A DNA stretch of 64,000 bases, from NCBI GenBank assembly GCA_965243165.1, contig OZ251535.1, positions 1,116,001 to 1,180,000 of the forward strand, read 5' to 3'. Below the pieces are notes generated by a model. The model searched no databases. It had not been told where the DNA came from and worked only from the letters and a program-made list of their open reading frames with translations. Numbering within the stretch: position 1 is the stretch's first letter; every line of letters begins with the position of its first letter. Both the position numbers and the translations under genes were made by a program. Positions 1-9,363 of this stretch are shown one piece after another. Source of the stretch: CATQHD01 sp965243165 (GTDB lineage Bacteria > Actinomycetota > Acidimicrobiia > Spongiisociales > Spongiisociaceae).

Positions 1-1
1 C

Positions 2-706
2 CCCGCCCGGGTGGTGGGGATCGCCAAGGGGGTGGGGATGATCGAGCCGGACATGGCCACCATGCTGGCGGTCATGACGACCGACGCCGAGGTGGAACCG
101 TCCGCCTTGGACGCGGCGCTGCGCCGGGTGACGGCCCGCACCTTCAACGCCCTGAGCGTGGACACCGACACCTCCACCAGCGACATGGCGGTGGTGCTGG
201 CCTCGGGCCGGGCCGGGCCGGTGGATGAGGCGGCCCTGGAGGAAGCCCTGCATGAGGTGTGCCTGGACCTGACCCGCCAGCTGGCCGCCGACGGGGAGGG
301 GGCGGAGACGCTGATCACGGCAACGGTGGACCAGGCCCGCGACGACGACCAGGCCAAGCGGACGGCCAAGTCGATAGTCAACTCCCCGCTGGTGAAGACC
401 GCCGTCCACGGCCGCGACCCCAACTGGGGAAGGGTGGCGATGGCGGTGGGCAAGATCTACGACGACGACATCGACCCCGACCGGGTGGTGATCCGCTTCG
501 GGGATACCGAGGTGTATCCCAATCCGGTTACCCCGGAGCTGCTCGAATCCCTGGAGCAGTACCTGGCGTCGCCGGAGGTGCTGATCCACGTCAGCCTGGG
601 CGTGCCCGGCGGCGGCCCCGGCGGCTTGGCCGAGGGCAGCTTCACCGCCTACGGCTGCGACCTCACCGACGGCTACATCCGCATCAACGCCGACTACACC
701 ACGTGA
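2..706 (+). CDS. argJ: Bifunctional ornithine acetyltransferase/N-acetylglutamate synthase ArgJ, C-terminal part
   Basis: ArgJ moves the acetyl group of N-acetylornithine to glutamate in the cyclic arginine pathway (cytoplasm). The frame is open from the window edge, so the N-terminal alpha chain is cut off. The visible part carries the family's self-cleavage signature KGVGMIEPDMATML, where the Thr after Ala becomes the N-terminal nucleophile of the beta chain. It also carries the NSPLVKTAVHGRDPNWGR substrate-binding stretch and the family C-terminus with its final residues YTT. The end overlaps the next gene by four bases (GTGA), so the two are probably translationally coupled. No other arginine genes are in the window; they may lie to the left. 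Confidence 0.96.
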   Translation, partial: PARVVGIAKGVGMIEPDMATMLAVMTTDAEVEPSALDAALRRVTARTFNALSVDTDTSTSDMAVVLASGRAGPVDEAALEEALHEVCLDLTRQLAADGEGAETLITATVDQARDDDQAKRTAKSIVNSPLVKTAVHGRDPNWGRVAMAVGKIYDDDIDPDRVVIRFGDTEVYPNPVTPELLESLEQYLASPEVLIHVSLGVPGGGPGGLAEGSFTAYGCDLTDGYIRINADYTT

Positions 707-1920
707 GGCCGGACCGAGACACTGAAGGCCTGTCGCCGCAGACGCTGGAGTGGCTCGCCTCTGCCTCCATCGAGCACCGCAAGCGGCTGGGCCAGTACAT
801 GACGCCTGCGCCGCTGCGGGAGAGGTTGTTGGACCGGTGCGGCCTTTTCGAAGGGATGCGGGTGCTGGATCCGGGGGCGGGGACCGGCGAGTTCCTCCGG
901 TCCGTTCTCGACCGAGAACCGGAGGCGGAGGTTCACGGATGGGATGTGGACGCCGCCGTGCTGTCTGCGGCTTCGGCGTTGGCGCCGCAGGCGCACTTCG
1001 TCCAGCGTTCGGCCCTCGATCCTTATCAAGGTGAGCCGTTCGATCTCGTAATCGGCAACCCCCCTTACTTTCAGTTCGACGCGCCCCGCGAGATCAGGAC
1101 ATATTTTGCCCCTGTGATTTCAGGGAGGGTCAATATCTTTGCCTTGTTCTTCCAGGCGGGGATGGAAGTGCTGAAACCGGGCGGTCAGCTGGCCTTCGTC
1201 GTCCCCCCTTCGATGAACAACGGGGCGTATTTCGAGCGGCTGCGGGAGTATCTGGCAGCACGATCGGCAGTGGAGTTCCTCGAGATACATCGGGACCAGT
1301 CGATCTTCGATCAGGCGCAGACTCCGGTCCAGCTGCTCGTGCTGCGGCGCGGGCGAAAGGACGCCGGCCGTCATGTATTCGTCAGAAGGAACCCCGCCAA
1401 CGGCTTCCGGCGGACCATCTTTTTCGAGAATCCGGCGGCGATGGCGGCTTCGTTCGCCGGGCGGAGCAGTTTGTTCGATCTGGGCTATGAAGCGGTCACC
1501 GGGACCGTCGCCTGGAATCAGCACCGCCCGGCTTTGAGGCGGGAACCCGGCCGCAGGACCGTTCCCTTGATCTGGGCGCACAACATCGAGGACGAGATTC
1601 GGCTTCGGCCGGATCACAAGAAGCCGCAGTTCATCGAGACCGATCGCCCGTCTTTGACAGGCCCGGCCATCGCAACCAACCGGATAGTGGGGTCGGTGGG
1701 CTCGGCCGAGCTCCGCTGCGCGCTGATTCCGGAAGGAATGAAGTTCATAGGAGAGAATCACGTCAACGTCATCAGACACCATGGACGCTTCGAACCCAAG
1801 ATGGATTGGAACGACCTGCTCGAGGCCCTTCGAACTCCCGCCGCCGCCCAACGGGTGCGGATGTTGACCGGCAACACCCAAGTATCCGCCGCCGAGCTCA
1901 CCCACCTCTTGCCGGTCTGA
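703..1920 (+). CDS. N6-adenine DNA methyltransferase, gamma class (TaqI-like), apparently solitary
   Basis: This 405-residue protein has the layout of gamma-class (TaqI-like) adenine methyltransferases: an N-terminal RLGQYMTP segment, SAM-binding motif I (VLDPGAGTGEF, about residues 48-58) and catalytic motif IV NPPYF (about residue 118), followed by a target-recognition half. It should transfer methyl groups from S-adenosylmethionine to N6 of adenine in a specific site. The start chosen is the GTG that overlaps the argJ stop. No restriction endonuclease gene lies beside it; the next gene is nuoA behind its own promoter. It may therefore be an orphan (regulatory or protective) methyltransferase, or the methylase of a lost type II system. 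Specificity cannot be read from sequence. Confidence 0.9.
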   Translation: MRPDRDTEGLSPQTLEWLASASIEHRKRLGQYMTPAPLRERLLDRCGLFEGMRVLDPGAGTGEFLRSVLDREPEAEVHGWDVDAAVLSAASALAPQAHFVQRSALDPYQGEPFDLVIGNPPYFQFDAPREIRTYFAPVISGRVNIFALFFQAGMEVLKPGGQLAFVVPPSMNNGAYFERLREYLAARSAVEFLEIHRDQSIFDQAQTPVQLLVLRRGRKDAGRHVFVRRNPANGFRRTIFFENPAAMAASFAGRSSLFDLGYEAVTGTVAWNQHRPALRREPGRRTVPLIWAHNIEDEIRLRPDHKKPQFIETDRPSLTGPAIATNRIVGSVGSAELRCALIPEGMKFIGENHVNVIRHHGRFEPKMDWNDLLEALRTPAAAQRVRMLTGNTQVSAAELTHLLPV

Positions 1921-2055
1921 CCGCACACCTCACGATCCATCTACCCGAACCGGAAGCCGTTTCAGGCGGCGGGGGCCGCTGCCGCGCCGCCCCGTGAGGC
2001 GCCCGTGCGCCGAGGTCTGCGCCCCCGGCGGCCCGGCGCGCCTGCGGGGGCCGGT

Positions 2056-2084
2056 TTGGAATGACGGGGCTGTTTTCCTAATCT
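2056..2084 (+). promoter_or_regulatory. Predicted sigma70-type promoter of the nuo operon
   Basis: TTGGAA (2056-2061) and TAATCT (2079-2084) are separated by exactly 17 bases. Transcription would start near 2091, about 17 bases before the TTG start chosen for nuoA, leaving room for the GAGGGA ribosome-binding sequence at 2098-2103. The gap from 1921 to this point holds no other recognisable feature. Confidence 0.5.
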
Positions 2085-2107
2085 TGGGCGCCGACACGAG
2101 GGACGGT

Positions 2108-2529
2108 TTGGAGCTCGCCGACTATCTGCCGATCGCAGTGATGTTCATCTTGGCCGCTGCATTCGCAGGCGTGTCGCTGATCGTTTCCTACCTGATCTCC
2201 TACAAGCGGCCCACGCCCGAGAAGCTGGAGCCCTACGAGTGCGGCATCGTGACGGAGGCCGAGCCCGTCCAGCGCTTTCCGGTCAAGTTCTACCTGGTGG
2301 CGATCCTGTTCGTGATCTTCGACGTGGAGATCGTCTTCCTGTTCGCCTGGGCCTCGGTGTTCGGCGAGCTGGGGTGGGGCGGGGCGGCGGCGGCGGCGGT
2401 GTTCACCCTGCTCGTCGCCGAGACCCTCGGCTACGTGTGGAAGCGGGGCGCCCTGGACTGGAACGTCTCCCGCCGCGCCCGATACCGGCCCGGCGGCGGA
2501 CAGGAGCCGGCAGGGGAGGCCGCCGTCTG

Positions 2530-2530
<1 letters not shown>
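2108..2530 (+). CDS. nuoA: NADH-quinone oxidoreductase subunit A
   Basis: A small membrane subunit of the proton-pumping arm of complex I. It has three predicted membrane helices and the conserved family segments KPYECG-like (LEPYECG) and FPVKFYLVAILFVIFDVE, whose Asp/Glu lie in the loop that forms the quinone-site region with NuoD and NuoH. The frame is open further upstream, to about 1994, but that part is low-complexity and not like NuoA. I chose the TTG at 2108 because GAGGGA precedes it and a promoter fits just upstream; TTG 2084 is an alternative. The stop overlaps the nuoB ATG (TGATG). Confidence 0.93.
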
Positions 2531-2999
<469 letters not shown>

Positions 3000-3000
<1 letters not shown>

Positions 3001-3509
3001 TGCCCGAAGCCGCCGCCCCCCCGGACGAGCTCCCGGCCGCCGACGAGATCCTGGCCGCCCTGCTGGCCGCCGCCCCCTCCGCCCGGCCCGAGGCCTCTCT
3101 GGGCGACGAGGTGCTGCGGGCCCCGCCCGAGGAGCTGCGGGCGCTGGCCGCCGCCGCCGAGGCCAACGGCTTCGAGATGTGCTCCGACATCACCGCCGTC
3201 GACTACCTGGGGAAGGGCCGCCCCCGCTTCGAGCTGGTGGTCAACCTCCTCTCCCTGCAGCACAACCGCCGCCTCCGCATCCTGGTGCCCGTCTCGGACG
3301 GCAGCCCGTCCGCGCCCTCCCTGGCCCCGGTCTATCCGGGCGCCAACTTCCTGGAGCGGGAGGTCTACGACATGTTCGGAATCCGCTTCGAGGGCCACCC
3401 CGACCTGACCCGGATCCTGATGCCCGACGACTGGGAGGGCCACCCCCTCCGGCGGGACTACGGAGTGGGGGCGGTTCCGGTCCAGTTCAAGGAAGCCCCT
3501 CGGGTGTGA
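3000..3509 (+). CDS. nuoC: NADH-quinone oxidoreductase subunit C
   Basis: NuoC (30 kDa-type subunit) is a peripheral-arm scaffold protein without cofactors that packs against NuoD. The family core is clear: SDITAVDY, the FLEREVYDMFGI signature and the ending HPLRRDYG. An Ala/Pro-rich N-terminal extension of about 50 residues precedes the core. Start and stop overlap the neighbouring genes by one to three bases (ATG within TGATG on both sides). NuoC and NuoD are separate here, unlike the fused NuoCD of enterobacteria. Confidence 0.96.
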
Positions 3510-4885
3510 TGATGGCCGAGACCGCCGCCGTCCAGACCTCCGCCCGGACCACCGAGATCTGGGTGTCGGGGACCGAAGCCCCCGAAGCCGCCGAATGGCT
3601 GGCGGCCGGCACCGACGAAGGCGCCCAGGAGATGGAACGGGAGGAGACCCCCGGCCGGGCGGTCGAGCAGCGGGGCGCTCGCGTGGTAGACGACTGGGTC
3701 GTCGGCGAAGAGGGGGCCGACGACGAGCGGATGCTGATCAACATGGGGCCGCAGCACCCCTCCACCCACGGGGTGCTCCGCCTCAACCTGGAGCTCGAAG
3801 GGGAGATCGTCCGCCGGGTCAAACCGGTCATCGGCTACCTGCACACCGGGATGGAGAAGACCGCCGAAACCCTCACCTTCCTGCAGGGCCCGACCAATGT
3901 AACCCGCATGGACTATCTGGCCCCCCTGCACAACGAGCTCTGCTACTCGCTGGCGGTGGAGAAGCTGCTGGGGGTGGACATCCCGCCCCGGGCCCAGGCC
4001 ATCCGGGTGTTGATGACCGAGCTCAACCGGGTGTCCTCCCATCTGGTGGCCACCGCCACCAACGGCATGGACATAGGGGCCCTCTCGATGATGATGTACG
4101 GGTTCCGGGAGCGGGAGCTGATCCTGGCCTTCTTCGAGAAGACCACCGGTCTGCGCATGAACCACAACTACATCCGGCCCGGCGGGGTGGCCGCCGATCT
4201 GCCGGACGGTTGGGAAGACGATGTGGAGGAGATACTCGAGCGCATCCCGGCCGCCATGGCGGACTACGAGGACCTGCTCAAGGAGAACTCCATCTGGAAG
4301 GGCCGCACCCGGGGGGTGGGCGTCATCACCGCCGAGGAGTGCCTGGCCTACGGGATCACCGGTCCCACCCTCCGGGCGGCGGGCGTGAAATGGGATCTGC
4401 GCCGCTCCCGGCCCTATTCGGGGATCGAGGCCTACGACTTCGACGTGGTGACCGGAGAACGGGGCGACGTCTACGACCGCTACCGGGTGCGGATCGAGGA
4501 GATGCACCAGTCGCTGCGGATCGTCCGCCAAGCCGCCGACGCCATGCCCCGCGGCGACTACAAGACGGGCGACCGCAAGGTGTCGCCCCCGCCCCGCCGG
4601 CGCATCGACGAGTCGATGGAGGCGCTCATCCACCACTTCAAGATATACACGGAAGGCTTCAAGCCGCCGGAGGGCGAGACCTACGCCGCGATCGAATCCC
4701 CCCGGGGGGAGCTGGGCTGCTACCTGGTGTCCGACGGAGGCGGCCGCCCGCTGCGCATGCACACCAGGGCCCCTTCCTTCTCCAACCTGCAGGCCCTCCC
4801 GATCATGATGGCCGACTCGCTGGTGGCCGACACCATCGCCTGCATCGCTTCGCTCGACCCCGTCATGGGCGACGTGGACCGGTAG
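3509..4885 (+). CDS. nuoD: NADH-quinone oxidoreductase subunit D
   Basis: The 49 kDa-type subunit that forms the quinone-reduction site with NuoB. The core begins near residue 75 with NMGPQHPSTHGVLR, which contains the His that interacts with quinone. YLHTGMEKTAE, RPGGVAADLP and the C-terminal DPVMGDVDR are also typical. About 70 acidic, low-complexity residues lie in front of the core, an N-terminal extension that could be trimmed if the real start is internal; I keep the ATG that overlaps the nuoC stop because the spacing matches the rest of the operon. Confidence 0.96.
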   Translation: MMAETAAVQTSARTTEIWVSGTEAPEAAEWLAAGTDEGAQEMEREETPGRAVEQRGARVVDDWVVGEEGADDERMLINMGPQHPSTHGVLRLNLELEGEIVRRVKPVIGYLHTGMEKTAETLTFLQGPTNVTRMDYLAPLHNELCYSLAVEKLLGVDIPPRAQAIRVLMTELNRVSSHLVATATNGMDIGALSMMMYGFRERELILAFFEKTTGLRMNHNYIRPGGVAADLPDGWEDDVEEILERIPAAMADYEDLLKENSIWKGRTRGVGVITAEECLAYGITGPTLRAAGVKWDLRRSRPYSGIEAYDFDVVTGERGDVYDRYRVRIEEMHQSLRIVRQAADAMPRGDYKTGDRKVSPPPRRRIDESMEALIHHFKIYTEGFKPPEGETYAAIESPRGELGCYLVSDGGGRPLRMHTRAPSFSNLQALPIMMADSLVADTIACIASLDPVMGDVDR

Positions 4886-4891
4886 GCGGAC

Positions 4892-6937
4892 ATGACGCAG
4901 GAAGCCGCCCGCCCCCCGCAGCCGGACGCGCCGTATGCATGGACGCCCGCCGCCGAGGAGCGCGCCCGCCGGATCATCGCCCGCTACCCCCGGCCGCGCT
5001 CGGCCCTGATGCCCCTCCTCTACATAGCCATGCAGGAGGACCGGCGCCGGGGGGCCGACCGCCTGACCGAGGACGGGATCCGCAGGGCGGCCGAACTGGC
5101 GGGCATCACCCCCGCCCAGGCGTCGGCGGCGGCCAGCTTCTACACCATGTACAAGTCGGCGCCGGTGGGCCGTTACCTGGTGTCGGTATGCACCTCCCTG
5201 TCCTGCTGGCTGGCGGGGGCCGACGACGTGCTCCACGCCCTCGAGGAGGAGGCGGGGGCCCCCTCCGGCCACCCCGACCCCGAGGGCGTCGTCTCCCCCG
5301 AGCACGTGGAATGCATCGGGGCCTGCGGCGGGGCTCCGGCGGTGCAGGTCAACTACGAGTTCGTGGAGGGCGTAACCCCCGATCGGATGAAGGAGATGGT
5401 CCGGTGGCTGCGCTCGGAGCGGCCCGAATGCGCGTCGGGCGACCAGCTACAGGCCCGGTTCGGCGGGGCCCCTTCCTTCCCGTGGGCCGTTCCCGATCCG
5501 GTCGGGGCGCCCGGCCCGGCGCCCGCCTTCCCCCCTCTCGGCACCGGGGCGGCCCTCCCCGAACCCCCCGGCGGCCCGGCGGAGCTGCCCGCCCCCTCCC
5601 CGACGACGGGGAACGGCGCCGCCCCCATGATCCTCACCGCCCGGATGAACGAGCGCCCCGCCGACAGCCACACCCTGGCCGGGTACGAGGCCGCCGGCGG
5701 CTACACGGCCCTGCGCAAGGTGCTGGGCAGCCCGGGCATGGCGGCGTCCGAAGTAACCGAGGAGGTCAAGGCGTCCATGCTGCGGGGCCGGGGAGGGGCC
5801 GGCTTCCCCGCCGGGGTGAAGTGGAGCTTCCTCGCCCCCGCCCGCCCCTCCTACCTGGTGGTCAACGCCGACGAGTCGGAGCCGGGCACCTTCAAAGACC
5901 GCCAGCTGATGGAGCGCGACCCCCACCAGATGATCGAAGGGGTGATCATCTCCTCCTACGCCAACGAGGCCGGCCATGCCTTCATCTACGTGCGGGGCGA
6001 ATACCCCAAGGCCGCCCGGCGGGTGCAGGCCGCGGTCGAAGAGGCCTACGAGGCCGGCTATCTGGGGCCGGACATCCTCGGTTCCGGATACAGCCTGGAG
6101 CTGGTCGTCCACCTCGGCGCCGGCGCCTACATCTGCGGCGAGGAGACGGCCCTCCTGGCCAGCCTGGAAGGCCGCCGGGGCGAACCCCGCCTCAAGCCCC
6201 CCTACTTCCCGGCCGCCAAGGGCCTGTACATGATGCCCACCATCGTCAACAACGTGGAGACCCTGGCCAACGTCCCCTGGATAATCGAGCACGGCGCGGC
6301 CGCCTACGCCGGCATCGGCCCCTCCGGCTCCCCGGGGCGGCGCATGTGCTCGGTCTCCGGCCACGTCGTCCGTCCCGGCAACTACGAGATCGTGGAGGGC
6401 CTCACCTGGCGGGAGCTGATCTTCGGCCTGGCCGGGGGAATACGCGGCGGCAACCGCCTCAAGGCCTGGGTGCCGGGCGGAGCTTCGTCCCCCTGGTTCG
6501 TCCCCGATCTCCACCTTGACACCGAGGTGACCAAGGAGGCCATCGACGGGCACGGCTCCATGACCGGTTCGGGGGCGGTGATCGTCATGGACCACACCAC
6601 CGACCTGGTGGCGGCGGCCGAGCGCTTGGTGCGCTTCTTCGCCCATGAGTCCTGCGGCCAGTGCACCCCCTGCCGGGAGGGCACCTCCTGGCTGGACATG
6701 ATCCTGCGCCGCATCATGGACGGGCACGGGCGCCCGGTGGACGCCGACCTGCTGCTCGACGTGTCCGACAACATCTCCCCCGGCCTGGGGTGGCCTCCGG
6801 CCATGACCACCATCTGCGCCCTGGGCCCCTCGGCGGTGTCGCCGGTGGTGTCCCTGCTGAAACACTTCCGGAGCGAGGTGGAGGAACGCGTCCGCGCCGC
6901 CGCCCTGACGCCGGTGGCCATCGGAGGCCGGCGGTGA
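4892..6937 (+). CDS. nuoEF: Fused NADH-quinone oxidoreductase subunits E and F
   Basis: One uninterrupted 681-codon frame encodes both NADH-dehydrogenase-module subunits. Residues 1-185 are NuoE (24 kDa), with Cys100, Cys105, Cys141 and Cys145 for the [2Fe-2S] cluster N1a. A Pro/Gly/Ala-rich linker of about 60 residues follows. From about Met246 the protein is NuoF (51 kDa): the FMN loop RGRGGAGFPAGVKW, the NADH-binding segment AGAYICGEETALL, and the N3 [4Fe-4S] motif SCGQCTPCREGT near residue 590 with its fourth Cys in TICALGPS. No stop codon separates the parts. The usual state is two separate genes, and a fusion fixes a 1:1 ratio. A sequencing frameshift that removed a stop is the main alternative, but the linker composition argues against it. 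Confidence 0.94.
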   Translation: MTQEAARPPQPDAPYAWTPAAEERARRIIARYPRPRSALMPLLYIAMQEDRRRGADRLTEDGIRRAAELAGITPAQASAAASFYTMYKSAPVGRYLVSVCTSLSCWLAGADDVLHALEEEAGAPSGHPDPEGVVSPEHVECIGACGGAPAVQVNYEFVEGVTPDRMKEMVRWLRSERPECASGDQLQARFGGAPSFPWAVPDPVGAPGPAPAFPPLGTGAALPEPPGGPAELPAPSPTTGNGAAPMILTARMNERPADSHTLAGYEAAGGYTALRKVLGSPGMAASEVTEEVKASMLRGRGGAGFPAGVKWSFLAPARPSYLVVNADESEPGTFKDRQLMERDPHQMIEGVIISSYANEAGHAFIYVRGEYPKAARRVQAAVEEAYEAGYLGPDILGSGYSLELVVHLGAGAYICGEETALLASLEGRRGEPRLKPPYFPAAKGLYMMPTIVNNVETLANVPWIIEHGAAAYAGIGPSGSPGRRMCSVSGHVVRPGNYEIVEGLTWRELIFGLAGGIRGGNRLKAWVPGGASSPWFVPDLHLDTEVTKEAIDGHGSMTGSGAVIVMDHTTDLVAAAERLVRFFAHESCGQCTPCREGTSWLDMILRRIMDGHGRPVDADLLLDVSDNISPGLGWPPAMTTICALGPSAVSPVVSLLKHFRSEVEERVRAAALTPVAIGGRR

Positions 6938-9363
6938 GCGCCCCCGGCCGCCCGGCGGTCTCCCTCACCATCGACGGACGGGCGGTCGAGGCCCCCGCCG
7001 GGGAGCTGCTGATCAAGGCGGCCGAGGACCACGGCTCCTACATCCCCCGCTTCTGCTGGCACCCCCGCATGAATCCGGTGGGCATGTGCCGCATGTGCCT
7101 GGTGGAGCTGGAGACCCCCCGGGGAAAGGTGATCATCCCCTCCTGCATGCAGCCGGTCAGCGACGGCATGGTGGTGCACACCGAGTCCGAGGCGGCCAAG
7201 AAAGCCCAGGAAGGGGTGCTCGAGTTCCTCCTGCTGAACCACCCCCTCGACTGCCCGGTGTGCGACAAGGGCGGCGAATGCCCCCTCCAGGACCAGACCA
7301 TGTCCTACGGCCCGGGCGAGAGCCGCTTCGTGGAGGAGAAGCGCCACTTCGCCAAGCCCGTCCCCATCAGCAGCCTGGTGCTGCTGGACCGCGAGCGCTG
7401 CATCCTCTGCGCCCGCTGCACCCGGTTCTCGGACGAGGTGTCGGGCGACCCACTGATCGAGTTCCACCACCGGGGCGGCAACACCCAGGTGCTCACCTTC
7501 CCCGACGAGCCCTTCACCTCCTACTTCTCCGGCAACACCGTCCAGATCTGCCCGGTGGGGGCGCTGACCGCCGTTCCCTACCGGTTCCGCGCCCGCCCCT
7601 GGGATCTGCAGACGGCCGAGAGCACCGGGCCGGTGCACACCGAAGGCAGCCGCCTGGCCGTCCACGCCTCCCAGAACCGGGTGCTGCGCTTCCTGGGGGT
7701 GGACAACGGTTCGGTCAACCAGGGCTGGCTGTCGGACAAGGAACGGTTCGGGTTCGAGCACCTCAGCTCGCCCGACCGCCTGCGCACCCCGCTGATCCGC
7801 GAGGGGGCCGGTTTCCGGGAAGCGGGCTGGGGGGAGGCCCTCGATCTGGCGGCGGAGCGGCTGCAGGCGGTGATCGACGAAGGGGGCGGGGGCGCGGCGG
7901 CGGCCCTGGGCGGGGCGCGCGGCGCCAACGAGGACGCCTACGCCCTCTCCAAGTTCATGCGGGCGGCGGTCGGCTCCAACAACCTGGACGCCCAGCTGGG
8001 CGACGGCCTCGACGCCCGGTTCCTGGCCGGGCTGGCCGGGCGGGGGCGGATCGACGGCCTGGAGGCGGCGCGCACCATCCTGCTGTGGGGCCCCGACCTG
8101 AAAGAGACCCACCCCATCCTCTATCTGCGGGTGCGGAGGGCCGCCCAGGAGCTGGGGGCGTCTCTGGTGATCTTCCACCCCCGGCGCACCGGCCTGGACG
8201 ACCGGGCGGCCCACAAGTTCACCTACCGGCCGGGGGACGGGGAGGCCGTGCTGGAGCGCTTCGCCGCCGGCGAGGGGGAGTACGCCGCCGCCCGGGCGGC
8301 CATGGACGAAGGCCCCTTGGTCGCGTTGGTGGGCCGCCCCGGCCTGGCCGAACATCCGCGCCTGGCCGAGTCGGCGGCCGCCTTCGCCCTCCGCCGGGGC
8401 GGGTCCGTGCTGCCGCTCGTCCACCGGGGCAACACCTTCGGGGCGCTGGACATGGGGGCGGCGCCCGACCTGCTGCCCGGCCGGGTCCCCGTCTCCGCCG
8501 ACGGCCTCTGCCCCGAGCTGTTGGAGGCCTGGGGAGAGCCGCCGGGCGGGCCCGGCCTGGACGCCCTGGGGATCGCCGAGGCGGCGGCCGCGGGCGGGAT
8601 CGGATTCCTGCTCCTGTGCGGATCCGACCCGGTGCGCGACCTGGCGGGCTTCGACGGCGGGGCGGCCCTGGCGGGGGCCGGTTTCACGGCCGCGATCGAC
8701 TTGTTCCTCACCGACTCCGCCCGCCGGGCCGACGTGGTGTTCCCCGCGCTGGGTTTCACCGAGAAGAAAGGCACGGTCACCAACCTGGAAGGCCGGGTGC
8801 AGATGGTCAACCGCCTGGCGCCGGGGCCGGGGCAGGCGCGGGCCGACTGGTCGATCCTGGACGACCTGGCCGCCCGGCTGGGCCGCCCGCTCGGGCTGTC
8901 CTCCTCCCGGGAGACCGCCGCCGAGATCGCCCGGACGGCGCCCGCCTACGCCGGGGTCACCTGGGAATACCTCGAGCAAGACGCGGGGGAGGGGGCGGTG
9001 GTTCCCCTGGAGGGGGCCGTCCAGCCCCTCCGGTACGAGCCTCGGCGCAACGCCCCGCCCGGCGAAGCCGGCGGCGGACGCCCGGCCGTGCATATCGCCC
9101 GCACCATGTACGACGACGGGGTCATGCTGCGGCACTGCCCCTCTCTGTCCGGCCTGGCCCCCGGCGCCGCCGCCTACCTGACCCCGGAACACGCCGCCTC
9201 CCTCGGGGCGGAGGCCGGAGACCCGGTGGAGATCGCCCTGGAGGGCGGCTCCGTGACCCTGCCGGTGCGGCTGGATCCGACCCTCCACGAGGGCGTCGTC
9301 TACATCCCCTTCAACCAGCCGGGCGCCGAGGGGTTGGGCGGGCTGACGGGCGGCGGGCGCTGA
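6934..9363 (+). CDS. nuoG: NADH-quinone oxidoreductase subunit G
   Basis: The 75 kDa-type subunit passes electrons from NuoF along the peripheral arm. The first ~240 residues hold the [2Fe-2S] N1b cysteines (RFCWHP, GMCRMC, PSCMQP), the N5 site with its His ligand (NHPLDCPVCDKGGECPLQ) and the N4 site (CILCARC and a distant CPVGA). The rest is the degenerate molybdopterin-oxidoreductase-like domain found in all NuoG. The GTG start overlaps the nuoEF stop (GTGA) and the stop overlaps the nuoH ATG. Length (about 809 residues) is normal for actinobacterial-type NuoG. Confidence 0.95.
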   Translation: MSAPGRPAVSLTIDGRAVEAPAGELLIKAAEDHGSYIPRFCWHPRMNPVGMCRMCLVELETPRGKVIIPSCMQPVSDGMVVHTESEAAKKAQEGVLEFLLLNHPLDCPVCDKGGECPLQDQTMSYGPGESRFVEEKRHFAKPVPISSLVLLDRERCILCARCTRFSDEVSGDPLIEFHHRGGNTQVLTFPDEPFTSYFSGNTVQICPVGALTAVPYRFRARPWDLQTAESTGPVHTEGSRLAVHASQNRVLRFLGVDNGSVNQGWLSDKERFGFEHLSSPDRLRTPLIREGAGFREAGWGEALDLAAERLQAVIDEGGGGAAAALGGARGANEDAYALSKFMRAAVGSNNLDAQLGDGLDARFLAGLAGRGRIDGLEAARTILLWGPDLKETHPILYLRVRRAAQELGASLVIFHPRRTGLDDRAAHKFTYRPGDGEAVLERFAAGEGEYAAARAAMDEGPLVALVGRPGLAEHPRLAESAAAFALRRGGSVLPLVHRGNTFGALDMGAAPDLLPGRVPVSADGLCPELLEAWGEPPGGPGLDALGIAEAAAAGGIGFLLLCGSDPVRDLAGFDGGAALAGAGFTAAIDLFLTDSARRADVVFPALGFTEKKGTVTNLEGRVQMVNRLAPGPGQARADWSILDDLAARLGRPLGLSSSRETAAEIARTAPAYAGVTWEYLEQDAGEGAVVPLEGAVQPLRYEPRRNAPPGEAGGGRPAVHIARTMYDDGVMLRHCPSLSGLAPGAAAYLTPEHAASLGAEAGDPVEIALEGGSVTLPVRLDPTLHEGVVYIPFNQPGAEGLGGLTGGGR

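Noticed and set aside
1994..2107. Upstream extension of nuoA
   Set aside because: The extra residues are basic and low-complexity, unlike NuoA, and would start upstream of the predicted promoter.
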